Shown piece by piece: positions 25,553-35,437 of a stretch of 64,000 nt of DNA. Below the pieces are notes generated by a model that was given only the letters and a program-made list of their open reading frames with translations, ran no database searches and was not told where the DNA came from. Each line of letters starts with the position of its first letter. The stretch's first letter is position 1. The DNA comes from Streptomyces capitiformicae (GTDB lineage: Bacteria > Actinomycetota > Actinomycetes > Streptomycetales > Streptomycetaceae), in assembly GCF_002214185.1 (NCBI RefSeq), contig NZ_CP022161.1:7323486-7387485 (forward strand), given 5' to 3'. The position numbers and the translations under genes were made by a program.

Positions 25553-26620
25553 GTGAGTGCCAACGCCAGCCCCTCGGGCCACCAGCCGACCGCCACGTAC
25601 AACTCAGCCTTCCTCAAGGCGTGCAGGCGCGAGCCCGTGCCGCACACACCCGTGTGGTTCATGCGGCAGGCCGGGCGGTCGCTGCCGGAGTACCTGAAGG
25701 TGCGCGAAGGCATCCCGATGCTCGAGTCGTGCATGCGGCCCGAGCTGGTCACGGAGATCACCCTCCAGCCGGTCCGCCGGCACCAGGTGGACGCGGCGAT
25801 CTACTTCAGCGACATCGTGGTCCCGCTGAAGGCCATCGGCATCGACCTCGACATCAAGCCCGGCGTCGGCCCGGTCGTCGAGCACCCGATCCGCACCCGC
25901 GCCGACCTCGCCCGGCTGCGCGACCTGACCCCCGAGGACGTCTCCTACGTCACCCAGGCGATCACGCTGCTCACCGCCGAGCTCGGCGAGACCCCGCTGA
26001 TCGGCTTCGCCGGCGCCCCCTTCACGCTCGCCAGCTACCTCGTCGAGGGCGGCCCGTCCCGCACGTACGAGAACGCCAAGGCGATGATGTACGGCGACCC
26101 CGAGCTCTGGGCCGACCTGCTCGACCGCCTCGCCGAGATCACGGCCGCCTTCCTGAAGGTGCAGATCGAGGCGGGCGCCAGCGCCGTCCAGCTGTTCGAC
26201 TCCTGGGCCGGAGCGCTCGCTCCCGCGGACTACCGCCGCTCGGTGCTGCCCGCCTCCGCCAAGGTCTTCGACGCCGTCGCCGGGTACGGCGTCCCGCGCA
26301 TCCACTTCGGCGTCGGCACCGGCGAGTTGCTGGGCCTCATGGGCGAGGCCGGCGCGGACGTCGTCGGCGTCGACTGGCGCGTCCCGCTCGACGAGGCCGC
26401 CCGCCGCGTCGGCCCCGGCAAGGCCCTCCAGGGCAACCTCGACCCGACCGTCCTGTTCGCCGGCACGGAGGCCGTCGAGGCCAAGACCCGCGAGGTGCTG
26501 GACTCGGCAGCCGGCCTGGAGGGCCACGTCTTCAACCTCGGCCACGGAGTCCTGCCGTCCACGAACCCGGACGCGCTGACCCGCCTCGTGGAGTACGTCC
26601 ACACACAGACCGCGCGCTGA
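25553..26620 (+). CDS. hemE: Uroporphyrinogen decarboxylase
   Basis: A 355-aa enzyme converting uroporphyrinogen III to coproporphyrinogen III in heme biosynthesis. Both family signatures are clear: [15 protein letters not shown] near residue 30 and [17 protein letters not shown] near 150. The active-site aspartate follows in [11 protein letters not shown]. The frame opens at 25466, but GTG 25553 gives the usual N-terminus ([20 protein letters not shown]). Heme genes hemG-hemQ lie 3 kb downstream. Confidence 0.93.
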   Translation: MSANASPSGHQPTATYNSAFLKACRREPVPHTPVWFMRQAGRSLPEYLKVREGIPMLESCMRPELVTEITLQPVRRHQVDAAIYFSDIVVPLKAIGIDLDIKPGVGPVVEHPIRTRADLARLRDLTPEDVSYVTQAITLLTAELGETPLIGFAGAPFTLASYLVEGGPSRTYENAKAMMYGDPELWADLLDRLAEITAAFLKVQIEAGASAVQLFDSWAGALAPADYRRSVLPASAKVFDAVAGYGVPRIHFGVGTGELLGLMGEAGADVVGVDWRVPLDEAARRVGPGKALQGNLDPTVLFAGTEAVEAKTREVLDSAAGLEGHVFNLGHGVLPSTNPDALTRLVEYVHTQTAR

Positions 26621-26680
26621 ACGCGGGCGCCTGGGCGTGCGTATGACTCCTCAACCGCGGATCTACGTGAGGAACAGGCG

Positions 26681-27019
26681 ATGAACGACCGAGTGATGCC
26701 TCCGATGCACGCCACGCCCGACGGTGAGGCTGAGATCGCCCTGGTGGTGAGGCTGCCCTGGGAAGACGTTGCCGCGCTCGGCCAGGAGGCCGGGCGACTC
26801 GCCGCGCGGATGCAGCGGCCGGTGACCCTTGATGAGGCGGTCAGTCATCGGTTGCGGTCCGTGCGGGCGGCTGCCGCGCATGCCAAGCCGGCGCAGGCCA
26901 CGGGGGCGCCCGCGGTGACTTCGGCGTCGGCGTCGGTGTCCTCGTTGCCGCCGCGGCCTCCGGCGGATCAGGCGATGCAGGCCATTGATCGGATCAGTGG
27001 GAATTCCTCGGCCGTTTAG
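26681..27019 (+). CDS. Small conserved hypothetical protein
   Basis: A 112-aa acidic/neutral protein (MNDRVMPPMHATPDGEAEIALVVRLPW start region) with a helical central part (EDVAALGQEAGRLAARMQRPVTLDEAVSHRL) and an Ala/Pro/Ser-rich tail. GAGGAA precedes ATG 26681 by a proper distance. It follows hemE by 60 bp and probably shares its transcript. No family is recognised. The stop abuts the stop of the convergent oxidoreductase without overlap. Confidence 0.65.
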   Translation: MNDRVMPPMHATPDGEAEIALVVRLPWEDVAALGQEAGRLAARMQRPVTLDEAVSHRLRSVRAAAAHAKPAQATGAPAVTSASASVSSLPPRPPADQAMQAIDRISGNSSAV

Positions 27020-28429
27020 TCAGACGCTCGAACGGATCGCCGCCACCGCCTTTCTCGCCGCCACCAGGATGGGGTCCCAGACCGGGGAGAACGGTGGGGC
27101 GTAACCGAGGTCCAGGCTCGTCATCTGTTCGACTGTCATGCCCGCTGTCAGGGCGACGGCCGCGATGTCGACCCGCTTGCCCGCGCCCTCCCTGCCCACG
27201 ATCTGGACGCCCAGGAGGCGGCCCGTGCGCCGCTCGGCGAGCATCTTGACCGTCATGGGGGCGGAGCCGGGGTAATAGCCGGCGCGGCTTGTCGACTCGA
27301 TGGTGACCGTTTCGAACTGGAGGCCCACCCTGCGCGCGTCCTTCTCTCGCAGGCCCGTGCGGGCGATCTCCAGGTCGCAGACCTTGCTGACGGCGGTGCC
27401 GACGACACCGGGGAAGGTGGCGTAACCGCCGCCGACGTTGGCGCCGATGATCTGGCCGTGTTTGTTGGCGTGGGTGCCGAGGGGGATGTGGCGTTCGCGG
27501 CCGGAGACCAGGTCGAGGACCTCCACGCAGTCGCCGCCGGCCCAGATGTTCTCGTGGCCGCGCACCCGCATGGAGAGGTCGGTGAGCAGGCCGCCGCGGT
27601 CGCCCAGCGGCAGGCCCGCCGCCTTCGCCAGTTCCGTCTCCGGGCGTACGCCGATGCCCAGGACCACCACGTCCGCCGGGTACTCGGCGTCCGCCGTGAC
27701 GACCGCGCCGACCCGGCCGTCGTCGCCGGTGCGGAAGCCGGTGACCTCGGAGTCGTTGACCATGATGATGCCGAGGCCCTCCATGGCCTTGTGCACCAGG
27801 CGACCCATGTCCGGGTCGAGCGTGGACATGGGCTCCTTGCCGCGGTTGACGACCGTGACCTCGTACCCGCGGTTGATCAGCGCCTCGGCCATCTCCACAC
27901 CGATGTAGCCCGCGCCGACGACCACCGCGCGGCGGCCCTCGGTGGCGGACAGTGAGTCGAGGAGGGCCTGGCCGTCGTCCAGGGTCTGCACGCCGTGCAC
28001 ACCGGGCGCGTCCACGCCGGACAGGGACGGGCGGATCGGGCGGGCGCCGGTCGCGATCACGAGTTTGTCGTACGAGGTCCAGGACTCCACGCCGGAATCG
28101 ACGTCCCGCGCGCGTACGCGCGCACCCTCGACATCGATCTCCACGACCTCCGTACGCATCCGGAGATCGATGTCGCGGGCCCGGTGCTCCTCGGGCGAGC
28201 GGGCGATGAGCCGGTCCCGCTCGGGGACGTCGCCGCCGACCCAGTACGGAATCCCGCACGCGGAGTAGGAGGAGAAGTGGCCGCGCTCGAACGCCACGAT
28301 CTCCAACTCGTCAGGGCCCCGTAGCCGTCGCGCCTGTGACGCGGCAGACATGCCCGCCGCGTCACCGCCGATGACGACCAGGCGTTCCTTCGAACGATCA
28401 GAAGGGCGATCTGTACGGCTCATGTTCAT
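27020..28429 (-). CDS. FAD-dependent pyridine-nucleotide disulfide oxidoreductase (CoA-disulfide reductase/NADH oxidase-like)
   Basis: A 469-aa flavoprotein. The FAD dinucleotide motif is VVIGGDAAGMSAASQARR, and the single redox cysteine is in SYSACGIPYWVGG (about residue 58), the hallmark of CoA-disulfide reductases and NADH oxidases. A second Rossmann motif VVVGAGYIGVEMAEAL binds NAD(P)H, and a late GGDCVEV contacts FAD. No rhodanese domain is fused. It could reduce CoA disulfide, polysulfide or oxygen; the sequence does not decide. Confidence 0.85.
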   Translation of the reverse strand: MNMSRTDRPSDRSKERLVVIGGDAAGMSAASQARRLRGPDELEIVAFERGHFSSYSACGIPYWVGGDVPERDRLIARSPEEHRARDIDLRMRTEVVEIDVEGARVRARDVDSGVESWTSYDKLVIATGARPIRPSLSGVDAPGVHGVQTLDDGQALLDSLSATEGRRAVVVGAGYIGVEMAEALINRGYEVTVVNRGKEPMSTLDPDMGRLVHKAMEGLGIIMVNDSEVTGFRTGDDGRVGAVVTADAEYPADVVVLGIGVRPETELAKAAGLPLGDRGGLLTDLSMRVRGHENIWAGGDCVEVLDLVSGRERHIPLGTHANKHGQIIGANVGGGYATFPGVVGTAVSKVCDLEIARTGLREKDARRVGLQFETVTIESTSRAGYYPGSAPMTVKMLAERRTGRLLGVQIVGREGAGKRVDIAAVALTAGMTVEQMTSLDLGYAPPFSPVWDPILVAARKAVAAIRSSV

Positions 28430-28470
28430 GGGAACACGCTACGAGGGCCCCGCATTTCAGTCCTGTCGGC

Positions 28471-29409
28471 TCAACTCTCCTCACTCTCGCTCTCGTCCGG
28501 CGTCGCCGCTGCCGGGCGCGGCCGACGCGTGCGGGTGAGGCGGAACCACAGCAGCAGGACGAGGGCCGTGGCCACGGCGAAGGGGAACACCGCGGCGAGG
28601 GCCATGGCCAGCCAGCGGAACACGGCGACAAACGCGTTCCAGCCGCCCGCCAGCGCGTCCACGAAGCCGGGGTCGTCGTCCTTGTCCGACTTCTTCACCG
28701 CCGTCTCGGACAGGGACAGCGTGATGGTGGCGAGGCTCGTGCGGTCCTTCAGGGACTCCTGCTGGGCCAGCAGCGCCTCCAGGTCCGCCTGACGCGTGCT
28801 CAACTCGCCCTCCAGGGTGACCACATCGCTCAGCTTGGTCGCCCGGTCCATCAGCTCGCGGATACGGGCCACGCTGGCCTGCTGCGTCTTGATACGGCTC
28901 TCCACGTCGACGACCTGCTCCGTGACGTCCTCGGCCTTGGTCTTGCGCTCGATCAGCTTGCCGGTGCCCTCCAGTTCGCCGAGGACCTCCTCGTACTTCT
29001 CGGTGGGCACGCGCAGGACGACACGGGTGCGTTCGCGATCCTTGCCGTCGCGGGTCGTCGACTCGTCGGCGACGAAGCCGCCGGCGTTCTCGGCGACGGT
29101 GCGGGCCTCGTCCAGGGCCTTCGGTACGTCCTTGACCCGCACGGTCAGCGAGGCGGTGCGGATGATGTGGCTCGGGGCGACCTTGATCGGCGCGTCGGCG
29201 GCCTCACCGCTGCTCTGGGCGCTGCCGCTGTCGCCGTTCAGGGCGCCCTCCTGCCGGCCGGACATGTCCGCCTTGCTGTCGGAGGCCGTTGTGCCACCCG
29301 AGCTGTCGCCATTGGCGCCACAGCCGGTGAGCGCCAGGGCGGCGGCGAGGAACAGGGCGGCCAGGGCCCCAGCGGGCCGCCGGGAACGTCGTGCGTGTGT
29401 TTCGGCCAT
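28471..29409 (-). CDS. DUF4349 lipoprotein with membrane-anchored coiled coil
   Basis: A 312-aa protein. The lipobox LALTGC puts Cys at residue 30, preceded by an Arg-rich n-region. The DUF4349 region (HIIRTASLTVRVKDVPKALDEARTVAE) is followed by a long coiled coil (EDVTEQVVDVESRI... to LEALLAQQESLKDRT) and one C-terminal transmembrane helix, then a basic cytoplasmic tail. So it is anchored at both ends on the outer face. The frame extends to 29496, but ATG 29409 directly precedes the signal peptide. Role unknown; the family is widespread in Gram-positives. Confidence 0.82.
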   Translation of the reverse strand: MAETHARRSRRPAGALAALFLAAALALTGCGANGDSSGGTTASDSKADMSGRQEGALNGDSGSAQSSGEAADAPIKVAPSHIIRTASLTVRVKDVPKALDEARTVAENAGGFVADESTTRDGKDRERTRVVLRVPTEKYEEVLGELEGTGKLIERKTKAEDVTEQVVDVESRIKTQQASVARIRELMDRATKLSDVVTLEGELSTRQADLEALLAQQESLKDRTSLATITLSLSETAVKKSDKDDDPGFVDALAGGWNAFVAVFRWLAMALAAVFPFAVATALVLLLWFRLTRTRRPRPAAATPDESESEES

Positions 29410-29580
29410 TGCGGCGTACCCCCGAGGGTCGTGACAGGCTTGTTCGCCTTGCTGACGGTCCTTCGACGCCTGAGCCGGCCGGAACGTTGGCGGCATCCGG
29501 TCCCGAAGCGGTCACGGTCCGGACTCGGCGAGGCCACATGCCCCCGCAGGGATGTCAGCGGCATCTGAGAGGGTGGATCC

Positions 29581-31035
29581 ATGAGCGGATCACGTACGGG
29601 CGCCGGGCATGCCGTCGTCATCGGGGCCGGGATCGCGGGGCTGGCCGCCGCGCACGGGCTGCTGGACCAGGGGGTGCGAGTGACGGTGCTGGAGGCCTCG
29701 GACCGGGTCGGCGGCAAGCTGCTGCCCGGCGAGATCGCGGGCGCGCGGGTCGACTTCGGCGCCGAGTCGATGCTGGCCCGCCGCCCCGAGGCGGTCGCCC
29801 TCGCGAGAGCGGTCGGTCTCGCCGACCGGCTCCAGCCGCCCGCCACCGCCACGGCCTCCCTGTGGACCCGGGGTGCCCTGCGCCCCATGCCGAAGGGCCA
29901 CGTCATGGGCGTCCCCGGCACCGCCTCCGCCCTCTCCGGGGTGCTGTCCGACGAGGGGCTCGCCCGTATCGAGCGCGACGCCGACCTGCCGCGCACCGAG
30001 GTCGGCGACGACGTGGCGGTGGGGGAGTACGTGGCGGCCCGCCTCGGCCGCGAGGTCGTCGACCGCCTGGTGGAGCCCCTGCTCGGTGGGGTCTACGCGG
30101 GCGACGCGTACCGCATCTCGATGCGCTCGGCGGTCCCGCAGCTCTTCCAGGCGGCCCGGACCCGCACCTCCCTCACCGAGGCCGTCCGCGAGATCCAGGC
30201 CCGCGCGGCCGCCGACCGGCAGACCGGCCCCGTCTTCATGGGCATCGAGGGCGGAGTGGGCCAACTGCCGCTCGCCGTCGCCGAGTCGGTGTCGTCGCGC
30301 GGCGCCGAGATCCTCACCCGGACCCCGGTCACGGAGCTGCGCCGCGAGGCCGACGGCGGCTGGCGCCTCAGCACCGGGGACCGCGTCCTGCACGCCGACG
30401 CCGTCGTCGTGGCCGTCCCCGCCCCGGCCGCCGCCGACCTGCTCCGCGCCGAGGCCCCCGAGGCAGCGGCCGAGCTGGCCGCCGTGGAGTACGCCTCCAT
30501 GGCCCTCGTCACCCTCGCCTACCGCCGCGCCGACATCACCCTCCCCGAGGGCAGCGGATTCCTGGTGCCGCCGGTCGACGGGCGGACCATCAAGGCGTCC
30601 ACGTTCGCCTCCCAGAAGTGGGCCTGGATCGCCGACCAGAACCCTGACCTGCTTCTCCTGCGCACGTCCGTCGGCCGCTACGGCGAGACGGAGATCCTTC
30701 AGCGCGACGACGCCCACCTCGTGGACGTGTCGAGAAACGACCTGCGCGCGGCCACGGGCCTGGACGCCACCCCGCTCGAAACCCGCGTCACCCGCTGGGA
30801 CAACGGCCTGCCCCAGTACCCCGTCGGCCACCACGCGCGCGTGGCCCGCGTCCGCGAGCACATCGGCAAGCTGCCCGGCCTCGCGGTCTGCGGAGCGGCG
30901 TACGACGGTGTCGGCATCCCGGCCTGCATCGCGAGCGCGGCCGCCGCGGTCGACCAGATCCACGGTGACCTGCGCGCTGTGCAGGACCTCACGGCCAACC
31001 CGGTGCAGAGCCTGCACGGCGGAGCGGGAGAATAA
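29581..31035 (+). CDS. hemG: Protoporphyrinogen/coproporphyrinogen oxidase, HemY type
   Basis: A 484-aa FAD enzyme beginning with the dinucleotide motif [20 protein letters not shown] and GGKLLP. The FAD-binding C-terminal part ends with [20 protein letters not shown], a HemY hallmark. In actinobacteria the HemY-type enzyme oxidises coproporphyrinogen III to coproporphyrin III (CgoX) ahead of HemQ. hemQ starts 4 nt after its stop, so the two are an operon. Confidence 0.9.
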   Translation: MSGSRTGAGHAVVIGAGIAGLAAAHGLLDQGVRVTVLEASDRVGGKLLPGEIAGARVDFGAESMLARRPEAVALARAVGLADRLQPPATATASLWTRGALRPMPKGHVMGVPGTASALSGVLSDEGLARIERDADLPRTEVGDDVAVGEYVAARLGREVVDRLVEPLLGGVYAGDAYRISMRSAVPQLFQAARTRTSLTEAVREIQARAAADRQTGPVFMGIEGGVGQLPLAVAESVSSRGAEILTRTPVTELRREADGGWRLSTGDRVLHADAVVVAVPAPAAADLLRAEAPEAAAELAAVEYASMALVTLAYRRADITLPEGSGFLVPPVDGRTIKASTFASQKWAWIADQNPDLLLLRTSVGRYGETEILQRDDAHLVDVSRNDLRAATGLDATPLETRVTRWDNGLPQYPVGHHARVARVREHIGKLPGLAVCGAAYDGVGIPACIASAAAAVDQIHGDLRAVQDLTANPVQSLHGGAGE

Positions 31036-31039
31036 GAAC

Positions 31040-31771
31040 ATGAGCGACGACGCCCCCACCACCGAGTCCGGCCGGATCCCGAACAAGGGCAAGCTGGCCA
31101 AGGACCTCAACGAGGTCATCCGCTACACGCTGTGGTCCGTGTTCAAGCTGAAGGACGTGCTCCCGGAGGACCGCGCCGGTTACGCCGACGAGGTCCAGGA
31201 GCTGTTCGACCAGCTCGCCGCGAAGGACGTGACCATCCGCGGTACGTACGACGTGTCCGGCCTGCGCGCCGACGCCGACCTCATGATCTGGTGGCACGCC
31301 GAGACCAGCGACCAGCTCCAGGAGGCGTACAACCTCTTCCGCCGCACCAGGCTGGGCCGCGCCCTCACGCCGGTCTGGTCGAACATGGCGCTGCACCGCC
31401 CCGCCGAGTTCAACCGCTCGCACATCCCCGCGTTCCTGGCGGACGAGACCCCGCGCAACTACGTGAGCGTCTACCCCTTCGTGCGCTCCTACGACTGGTA
31501 CCTGCTGCCCGACGAGGACCGCCGCCGCATGCTCGCCGACCACGGCAAGATGGCCCGCGGCTTCCCGGACGTCCGCGCCAACACGGTCGCCTCGTTCTCC
31601 CTCGGTGACTACGAGTGGCTCCTCGCCTTCGAGGCCGACGAGCTCTACCGCATCGTCGACCTCATGCGCCACCTGCGCGCTTCGGAGGCCCGCATGCACG
31701 TCCGCGAGGAGGTTCCGTTCTACACGGGGCGCAGGAAGTCGGTGGCGGAGCTGGTGGCAGGGCTCGCTTAG
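31040..31771 (+). CDS. hemQ: Coproheme decarboxylase HemQ (chlorite-dismutase fold)
   Basis: A 243-aa protein that makes heme b from coproheme by oxidative decarboxylation. Typical features are [34 protein letters not shown], the radical-site tyrosine region [13 protein letters not shown] and the axial-histidine segment [13 protein letters not shown]. Together with hemE and hemG it shows the coproporphyrin-dependent heme pathway. The start ATG 31040 lies 4 nt after hemG. Confidence 0.93.
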   Translation: MSDDAPTTESGRIPNKGKLAKDLNEVIRYTLWSVFKLKDVLPEDRAGYADEVQELFDQLAAKDVTIRGTYDVSGLRADADLMIWWHAETSDQLQEAYNLFRRTRLGRALTPVWSNMALHRPAEFNRSHIPAFLADETPRNYVSVYPFVRSYDWYLLPDEDRRRMLADHGKMARGFPDVRANTVASFSLGDYEWLLAFEADELYRIVDLMRHLRASEARMHVREEVPFYTGRRKSVAELVAGLA

Positions 31772-31779
31772 GCGGATCA

Positions 31780-31809
31780 CCCGCGCCCCTGGTCTTTCAG
31801 GGGCGCGGG
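31780..31809. terminator. 12-bp stem-loop after hemQ
   Basis: CCCGCGCCCCTG (31780-31791) pairs perfectly with 31798-31809 around GTCTTT. It lies between hemQ and the convergent DUF4142 gene and can serve both. The CCCGCGCCCC/GGGGCGCGGG stem is a very common Streptomyces intergenic motif. Confidence 0.85.
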
Positions 31810-31887
31810 GCGGTGTTGATCAGGGGCTTCGCCGCGGGGCGCGAACCGACCCGACGATTCCGTAAAGGACCGTGGAGAGGTGTCGCG

Positions 31888-32676
31888 CTACCCGCGGGGC
31901 CCCTGTGCGGCCGGCGGCAGCGAATAATCCGCCGACGACGGCGTGGGCGACGGTGCCGTCGGGGACGGCGTCACCGGAATCGGCGAGGCGGGATCGTTCA
32001 ACGGCGCCGGCGGCGCCGGAGAGTTGGTGATCGGCGGCGCGCTCGCGGACGCGGCCTCCCGGGCGATCGCGTCGTAGTCGACCAACCCCGTGGCCTCCAG
32101 GACCCGGATGTGGTCGAGCACGGTCGTGTTGGCGGCGTCGGCGAGATCACGGACGAGCGAGTTACGAGTCGTCGCCCGGACCTGGGCGACGACGGAGAAC
32201 ACCTTGCCGTGCGCCAGACGCAGAATGTTGGCGAACTCCCGGTCGTACGTCTCGCCCTGCGCCGCGCTCAACGTCTCCAGCCAGGCCTTCTGCTGGTCGC
32301 TCGGCTGATTGGGCAGCGGCAGGCCGATCCGGGCGGCGACATCGCGGACCCGGGCGTCGAGGTGGGTGTGCCCTTCGACGAGATGGTTCCCGGCGGTCCG
32401 TACGGCCTCGGTGGTGCCCTTCGTCTGGGCCTGCTGCCCGGCCGGCAGCTCCCAGAGTCCCGCCAGTCTGACCTTGGTGATGAAGTCCCGGTCCAGCGCG
32501 GACAACGGACCGTACTGCGTCGACACCGTGGACGCGTTCAGTGTGGCCACGCCGGTGCCGGAGCGGTCCGCGTACGACCAGATCGGGAAAACCATCGCCA
32601 CAAGGGTCGCGGTCAGCCCGGCGACGATGAGTCCGGTCCCGCTGACGAGTCTTCCGCTGTGGTGGGTGGATCGCAT
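31888..32676 (-). CDS. DUF4142 exported/membrane-anchored protein, paralogue 1
   Basis: A 262-aa protein with an N-terminal hydrophobic segment (LIVAGLTATLVAMVFPIW), then a helical DUF4142 domain (LDRDFITKVRLAGLWELPAGQQA... HLVEGHTHLDARVRDVAARIG) and a Pro/Ser/Thr-rich tail of about 55 residues. ATG 32676 is preferred because AGGAGG (32681-32686) is 4 nt upstream. DUF4142 is a ferritin-like four-helix fold of unknown role. Two further paralogues follow beyond a DUF692 gene. Confidence 0.8.
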   Translation of the reverse strand: MRSTHHSGRLVSGTGLIVAGLTATLVAMVFPIWSYADRSGTGVATLNASTVSTQYGPLSALDRDFITKVRLAGLWELPAGQQAQTKGTTEAVRTAGNHLVEGHTHLDARVRDVAARIGLPLPNQPSDQQKAWLETLSAAQGETYDREFANILRLAHGKVFSVVAQVRATTRNSLVRDLADAANTTVLDHIRVLEATGLVDYDAIAREAASASAPPITNSPAPPAPLNDPASPIPVTPSPTAPSPTPSSADYSLPPAAQGPRG

Positions 32677-32866
32677 GGTGCCTCCTGCTCGCGGCACCGC
32701 ACGCTAGTGCGTTTCGGGTGCTGATTGGCTTGAGAACTGGCATGTTACTGCCCGGTCTACGCCAACTGCCGTACGGGGAGGAAGGGTTGAGGACGGGACA
32801 AAGCGCGCCGGATGGGGTAAGCGGACCGGCGGACAGAAGCTATGAAATGCCTTTCAAGCAGGCGTG

Positions 32867-32968
32867 AAACCCGTGCGGGGGGCACGGGTTTGTTAATCGC
32901 AGCACATCTCGGGGCGACGGGGCTTCTGGTGGACATCCGTGCCGCCGCGGAGATCCACCAGAAGCCCC
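32867..32968 (-). terminator. Two stem-loops behind the DUF692 gene
   Basis: GGGGCTTCTGGTGGA (32919-32933) pairs perfectly with 32954-32968, just past the DUF692 stop. A second 10-bp stem (32867-32876 / 32882-32891) has a G5 loop. They isolate the DUF692 gene from DUF4142 paralogue 1. The 302-bp gap 32677-32978 holds only these and the paralogue promoter. Confidence 0.75.
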
Positions 32969-32978
32969 CTACCCCGGC

Positions 32979-34319
32979 TCAACGGCGCAGGAGCACCCTG
33001 CGGGTCGCACGCGCCAGGCGGGCGGCCGGGCGCCGTGAGAGCGGGGCCGGGCCCGACCGCTCCAGCCACCACGTACGCAACGCGCGCTTCGCGGTCGCGT
33101 CCTCCAGCCCCTGTTCCAGCAGCACGTGCTCGGCGAAGGAGAGGGCGTCGCGCCGGTAACCGTCGGTCATCGGGTGGCCCTGCGCGTACGCGAGGAAGGC
33201 CGGCCGGTACACCTTCCCGAGGATCTCCGGGAGTTCCGGCGCCACCTTCCCCACCACATCCGCCCGCTTGGCCGCGAGGGCCCGCGCCTGCACGCCCAGC
33301 CGCACCCGGTCGAACCCCTCGGGCACGGGCGTCCCGCCGACCAGCGCGGACAGCAGCGCGGCCTGCGCCAGCCCGAGCCGCTGCCGGGCGGCGGGCTCGG
33401 CCTCCCCGGCTTCCTCAGCGGCCTCGGCCTCGGCCTCCGCTGACGGCGCCGCCTTCTCCTCGGGACCCCGTACCTCGGCCTTCTCCAGGACCCCTCGGAT
33501 CGCCCCCAACTCCCGCTCCAGCTCGCCCGGCTCGGGAAAGTTCTCGTCGCGCTCCAGGAGGACCCCCGGAGGGGTCACGCGGGAGGCCAGGTCGGCGAGG
33601 ATGTCGAGGACCTGCTGGGGGACCGGGTGGGCGTGGCTGTCGTGCCAGACGCCGTCGCGCTCGAAGCCGCCCGCGACATGGACGTACGCGATGGCCTCGA
33701 CTGGCAGCTCGTCGAGCGCCTTGGCGGGGTCCTCGCCCCGGTTGACGTGGTTGGTGTGGAGGTTCGCCACGTCGATGAGGAGCCGGACTCCGGTGCGGTC
33801 GACGAGGTCGTACAGGAACTGGCCCTCCGTCATCTCCTCGCCGGGCCAGTTGATGAGGGCCGCGATGTTCTCCAGCGCGAGCGGCACGGGAAGCGCCTCC
33901 TGCGCGATGCGGACGTTCTCGCAGAGCACGTCCAGCGCGTCCCGGGTACGCGGCACCGGCAGCAGGTGTCCGGCCTCCAGCCGCGGCGACGCGGTGAGGG
34001 CACCCCCCGCCCGTACGAACGCGATGTGCTCCGTGACGAGAGGCGCGCCCAGGACCTCCGCGCGCTCGGCGAGGTCGCGCAGCCGCTGCTCGTCGGGGCG
34101 GTCGGCGCCGCCGAGGCCGAGCGAGACGCCGTGCGGGACGACCGTGACACCCCGCTCGCGCAGGCGGAGCAGCGACTCGGGGATGTGGCCGGGGCAGACG
34201 TTCTCGGCGACGACCTCGACCCAGTCGACCCGGCCCGACGGTCCGGCCATGCCCTCGACGGCGTCGGCGATCTCCGGCCGCCAGCCGATCCCCGCCCCCA
34301 ACTGCCTGATCTGCTCCAT
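32979..34319 (-). CDS. DUF692 / MNIO-family multinuclear iron oxidase with C-terminal extension
   Basis: A 446-aa protein with a TIM-barrel DUF692 domain over about residues 1-290. The expected metal ligands are visible: [70 protein letters not shown] and LLERDENFP. Characterised members (MbnB, TglH) oxidise cysteine-containing peptides using two or three irons. A Glu/Ala-rich linker joins a helical C-terminal domain ([14 protein letters not shown]... to a basic [13 protein letters not shown] tail). ATG 34319 has AGGAGGGG 3 nt upstream; the open frame to 34472 is upstream sequence. No Cys-rich precursor peptide or separate partner is adjacent, so the substrate is unknown. Confidence 0.85.
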   Translation of the reverse strand: MEQIRQLGAGIGWRPEIADAVEGMAGPSGRVDWVEVVAENVCPGHIPESLLRLRERGVTVVPHGVSLGLGGADRPDEQRLRDLAERAEVLGAPLVTEHIAFVRAGGALTASPRLEAGHLLPVPRTRDALDVLCENVRIAQEALPVPLALENIAALINWPGEEMTEGQFLYDLVDRTGVRLLIDVANLHTNHVNRGEDPAKALDELPVEAIAYVHVAGGFERDGVWHDSHAHPVPQQVLDILADLASRVTPPGVLLERDENFPEPGELERELGAIRGVLEKAEVRGPEEKAAPSAEAEAEAAEEAGEAEPAARQRLGLAQAALLSALVGGTPVPEGFDRVRLGVQARALAAKRADVVGKVAPELPEILGKVYRPAFLAYAQGHPMTDGYRRDALSFAEHVLLEQGLEDATAKRALRTWWLERSGPAPLSRRPAARLARATRRVLLRR

Positions 34320-34499
34320 CGTCCCCTCCTCGGTCACGGCTTCACCAGGACCCGCGTGTCGTCTCCTTACGGCGGACCCGTGTTCCGGCGTGACGGAGTC
34401 ATGGCCCCGGCAGCCGGGGCCGAACCCCGGGGAGGGGACCTTCAGAGCAACATTTGAGCTTCCGGAGGCCACTGCTTCCGGTGGCCCCGCTTTCGGTGG

Positions 34500-35309
34500 C
34501 TACGGGACGACCGGTTCGCCCTGTTCCTTGTTGAGCTCCTCCGGGTCCGGACGGCCGGTCGGGACCAGGCCGGGCGTGGTCGGCGACGGGACCGAGCTCA
34601 CGCGGGGGTTGGTGGACGGCTCGGCGGCGGGCGCGGCGGGCGGCACCTGACCGGGGACGGGCGGCGGCGGTCCGGTGGGGCTCGCCGTACCGCTGACCGA
34701 GTTGTTGGCGATGGTCTCGAAGTCGACCTCGCCGGTGCCCTCCAGGACCGTGATGTGGTCGAGCACGGTCTGGTTGGCGTCGGAGGCCAACTGGCGGATC
34801 AGGGTGTTGCGGGTGGAGTTCCGCACGGTGGCGATCGCCGGGAAGATCTTGCCGTGGGCGGCACGCAGCAGGTTCGCCCAGGTCTTGTTGTACTCGGCCT
34901 CGGTCTTGGCGGCGGTCATCTGGTCCAGCCAGCCCTGCTGCTGCGCCGTCGGCTGGTTCGGCAGCTCGACGCCCAGCTTCGCCGCGATGACCCGTGACCG
35001 CTTGTCGAGGTCGGCGTGGCCCACGATCAGGTGGTCGGCGGCTTCTCTGACGGACTTGCTGCCACTGCGCTCCAGCGCCTGCTGCCCGGCCGGCAGCTCC
35101 CACAGACCTGCCAGCCGCACGCGGATGAGCAGGTCGCGGTCGGCCGGGGTCAGCGGCCCCCACTGCGTGGTCACCGTGTCCCCGGTGGGCACGGCCGCGG
35201 CCGCCGCGGCGTTGCGGTTGGGGTACGAGTAGAACACGGGGTAGGCGACCGCACTGATCGTGCCGACGACCGCCACGGCGACGAGGACAGAGCCCTTGGA
35301 GCGTCGCAA
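34500..35309 (-). CDS. DUF4142 exported protein, paralogue 2
   Basis: A 269-aa protein with an N-terminal membrane/signal segment (VLVAVAVVGTISAVAYPVFY), the DUF4142 helical domain (ADRDLLIRVRLAGLWELPAGQQALE..., DHLIVGHADLDKRS) and a Pro-rich tail ending VVP. It starts at TTG 35309 with GGGAGG 6 nt upstream. It is much closer to paralogue 3 than to paralogue 1, including shared DNA stretches such as GGTCGAGCACGGTCTGGTTGG, so the two are a recent tandem duplication. Confidence 0.8.
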   Translation of the reverse strand: MRRSKGSVLVAVAVVGTISAVAYPVFYSYPNRNAAAAAAVPTGDTVTTQWGPLTPADRDLLIRVRLAGLWELPAGQQALERSGSKSVREAADHLIVGHADLDKRSRVIAAKLGVELPNQPTAQQQGWLDQMTAAKTEAEYNKTWANLLRAAHGKIFPAIATVRNSTRNTLIRQLASDANQTVLDHITVLEGTGEVDFETIANNSVSGTASPTGPPPPVPGQVPPAAPAAEPSTNPRVSSVPSPTTPGLVPTGRPDPEELNKEQGEPVVP

Positions 35310-35328
35310 AAGAGCCTCCCGGAGGAAA

Positions 35329-35345
35329 CCAACTGATCGTTGGGG
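35329..35345 (-). promoter_or_regulatory. Leader palindrome of DUF4142 paralogue 2
   Basis: CCAACTGATCGTTGGGG contains the inverted repeat CCAAC-N5-GTTGG, ending 20 bp upstream of the TTG start. An almost identical element lies at the same distance before paralogue 3. Confidence 0.5.
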
Positions 35346-35386
35346 ACTGAACGTTGCTTGGGGGGTGGGGTGCTGCCTCGGCTTGG

Positions 35387-35418
35387 CCGGGCCCTGTCAC
35401 TGGCTGCGACAGGCCCGG
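35387..35418 (-). terminator. Terminator of DUF4142 paralogue 3
   Basis: CCGGGCCCTGTC (35387-35398) pairs with GACAGGCCCGG (35408-35418) with one bulged base, 20 bp after the paralogue 3 stop. Confidence 0.65.
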
Positions 35419-35437
35419 TCCGTGCCGTGGGGCCGCG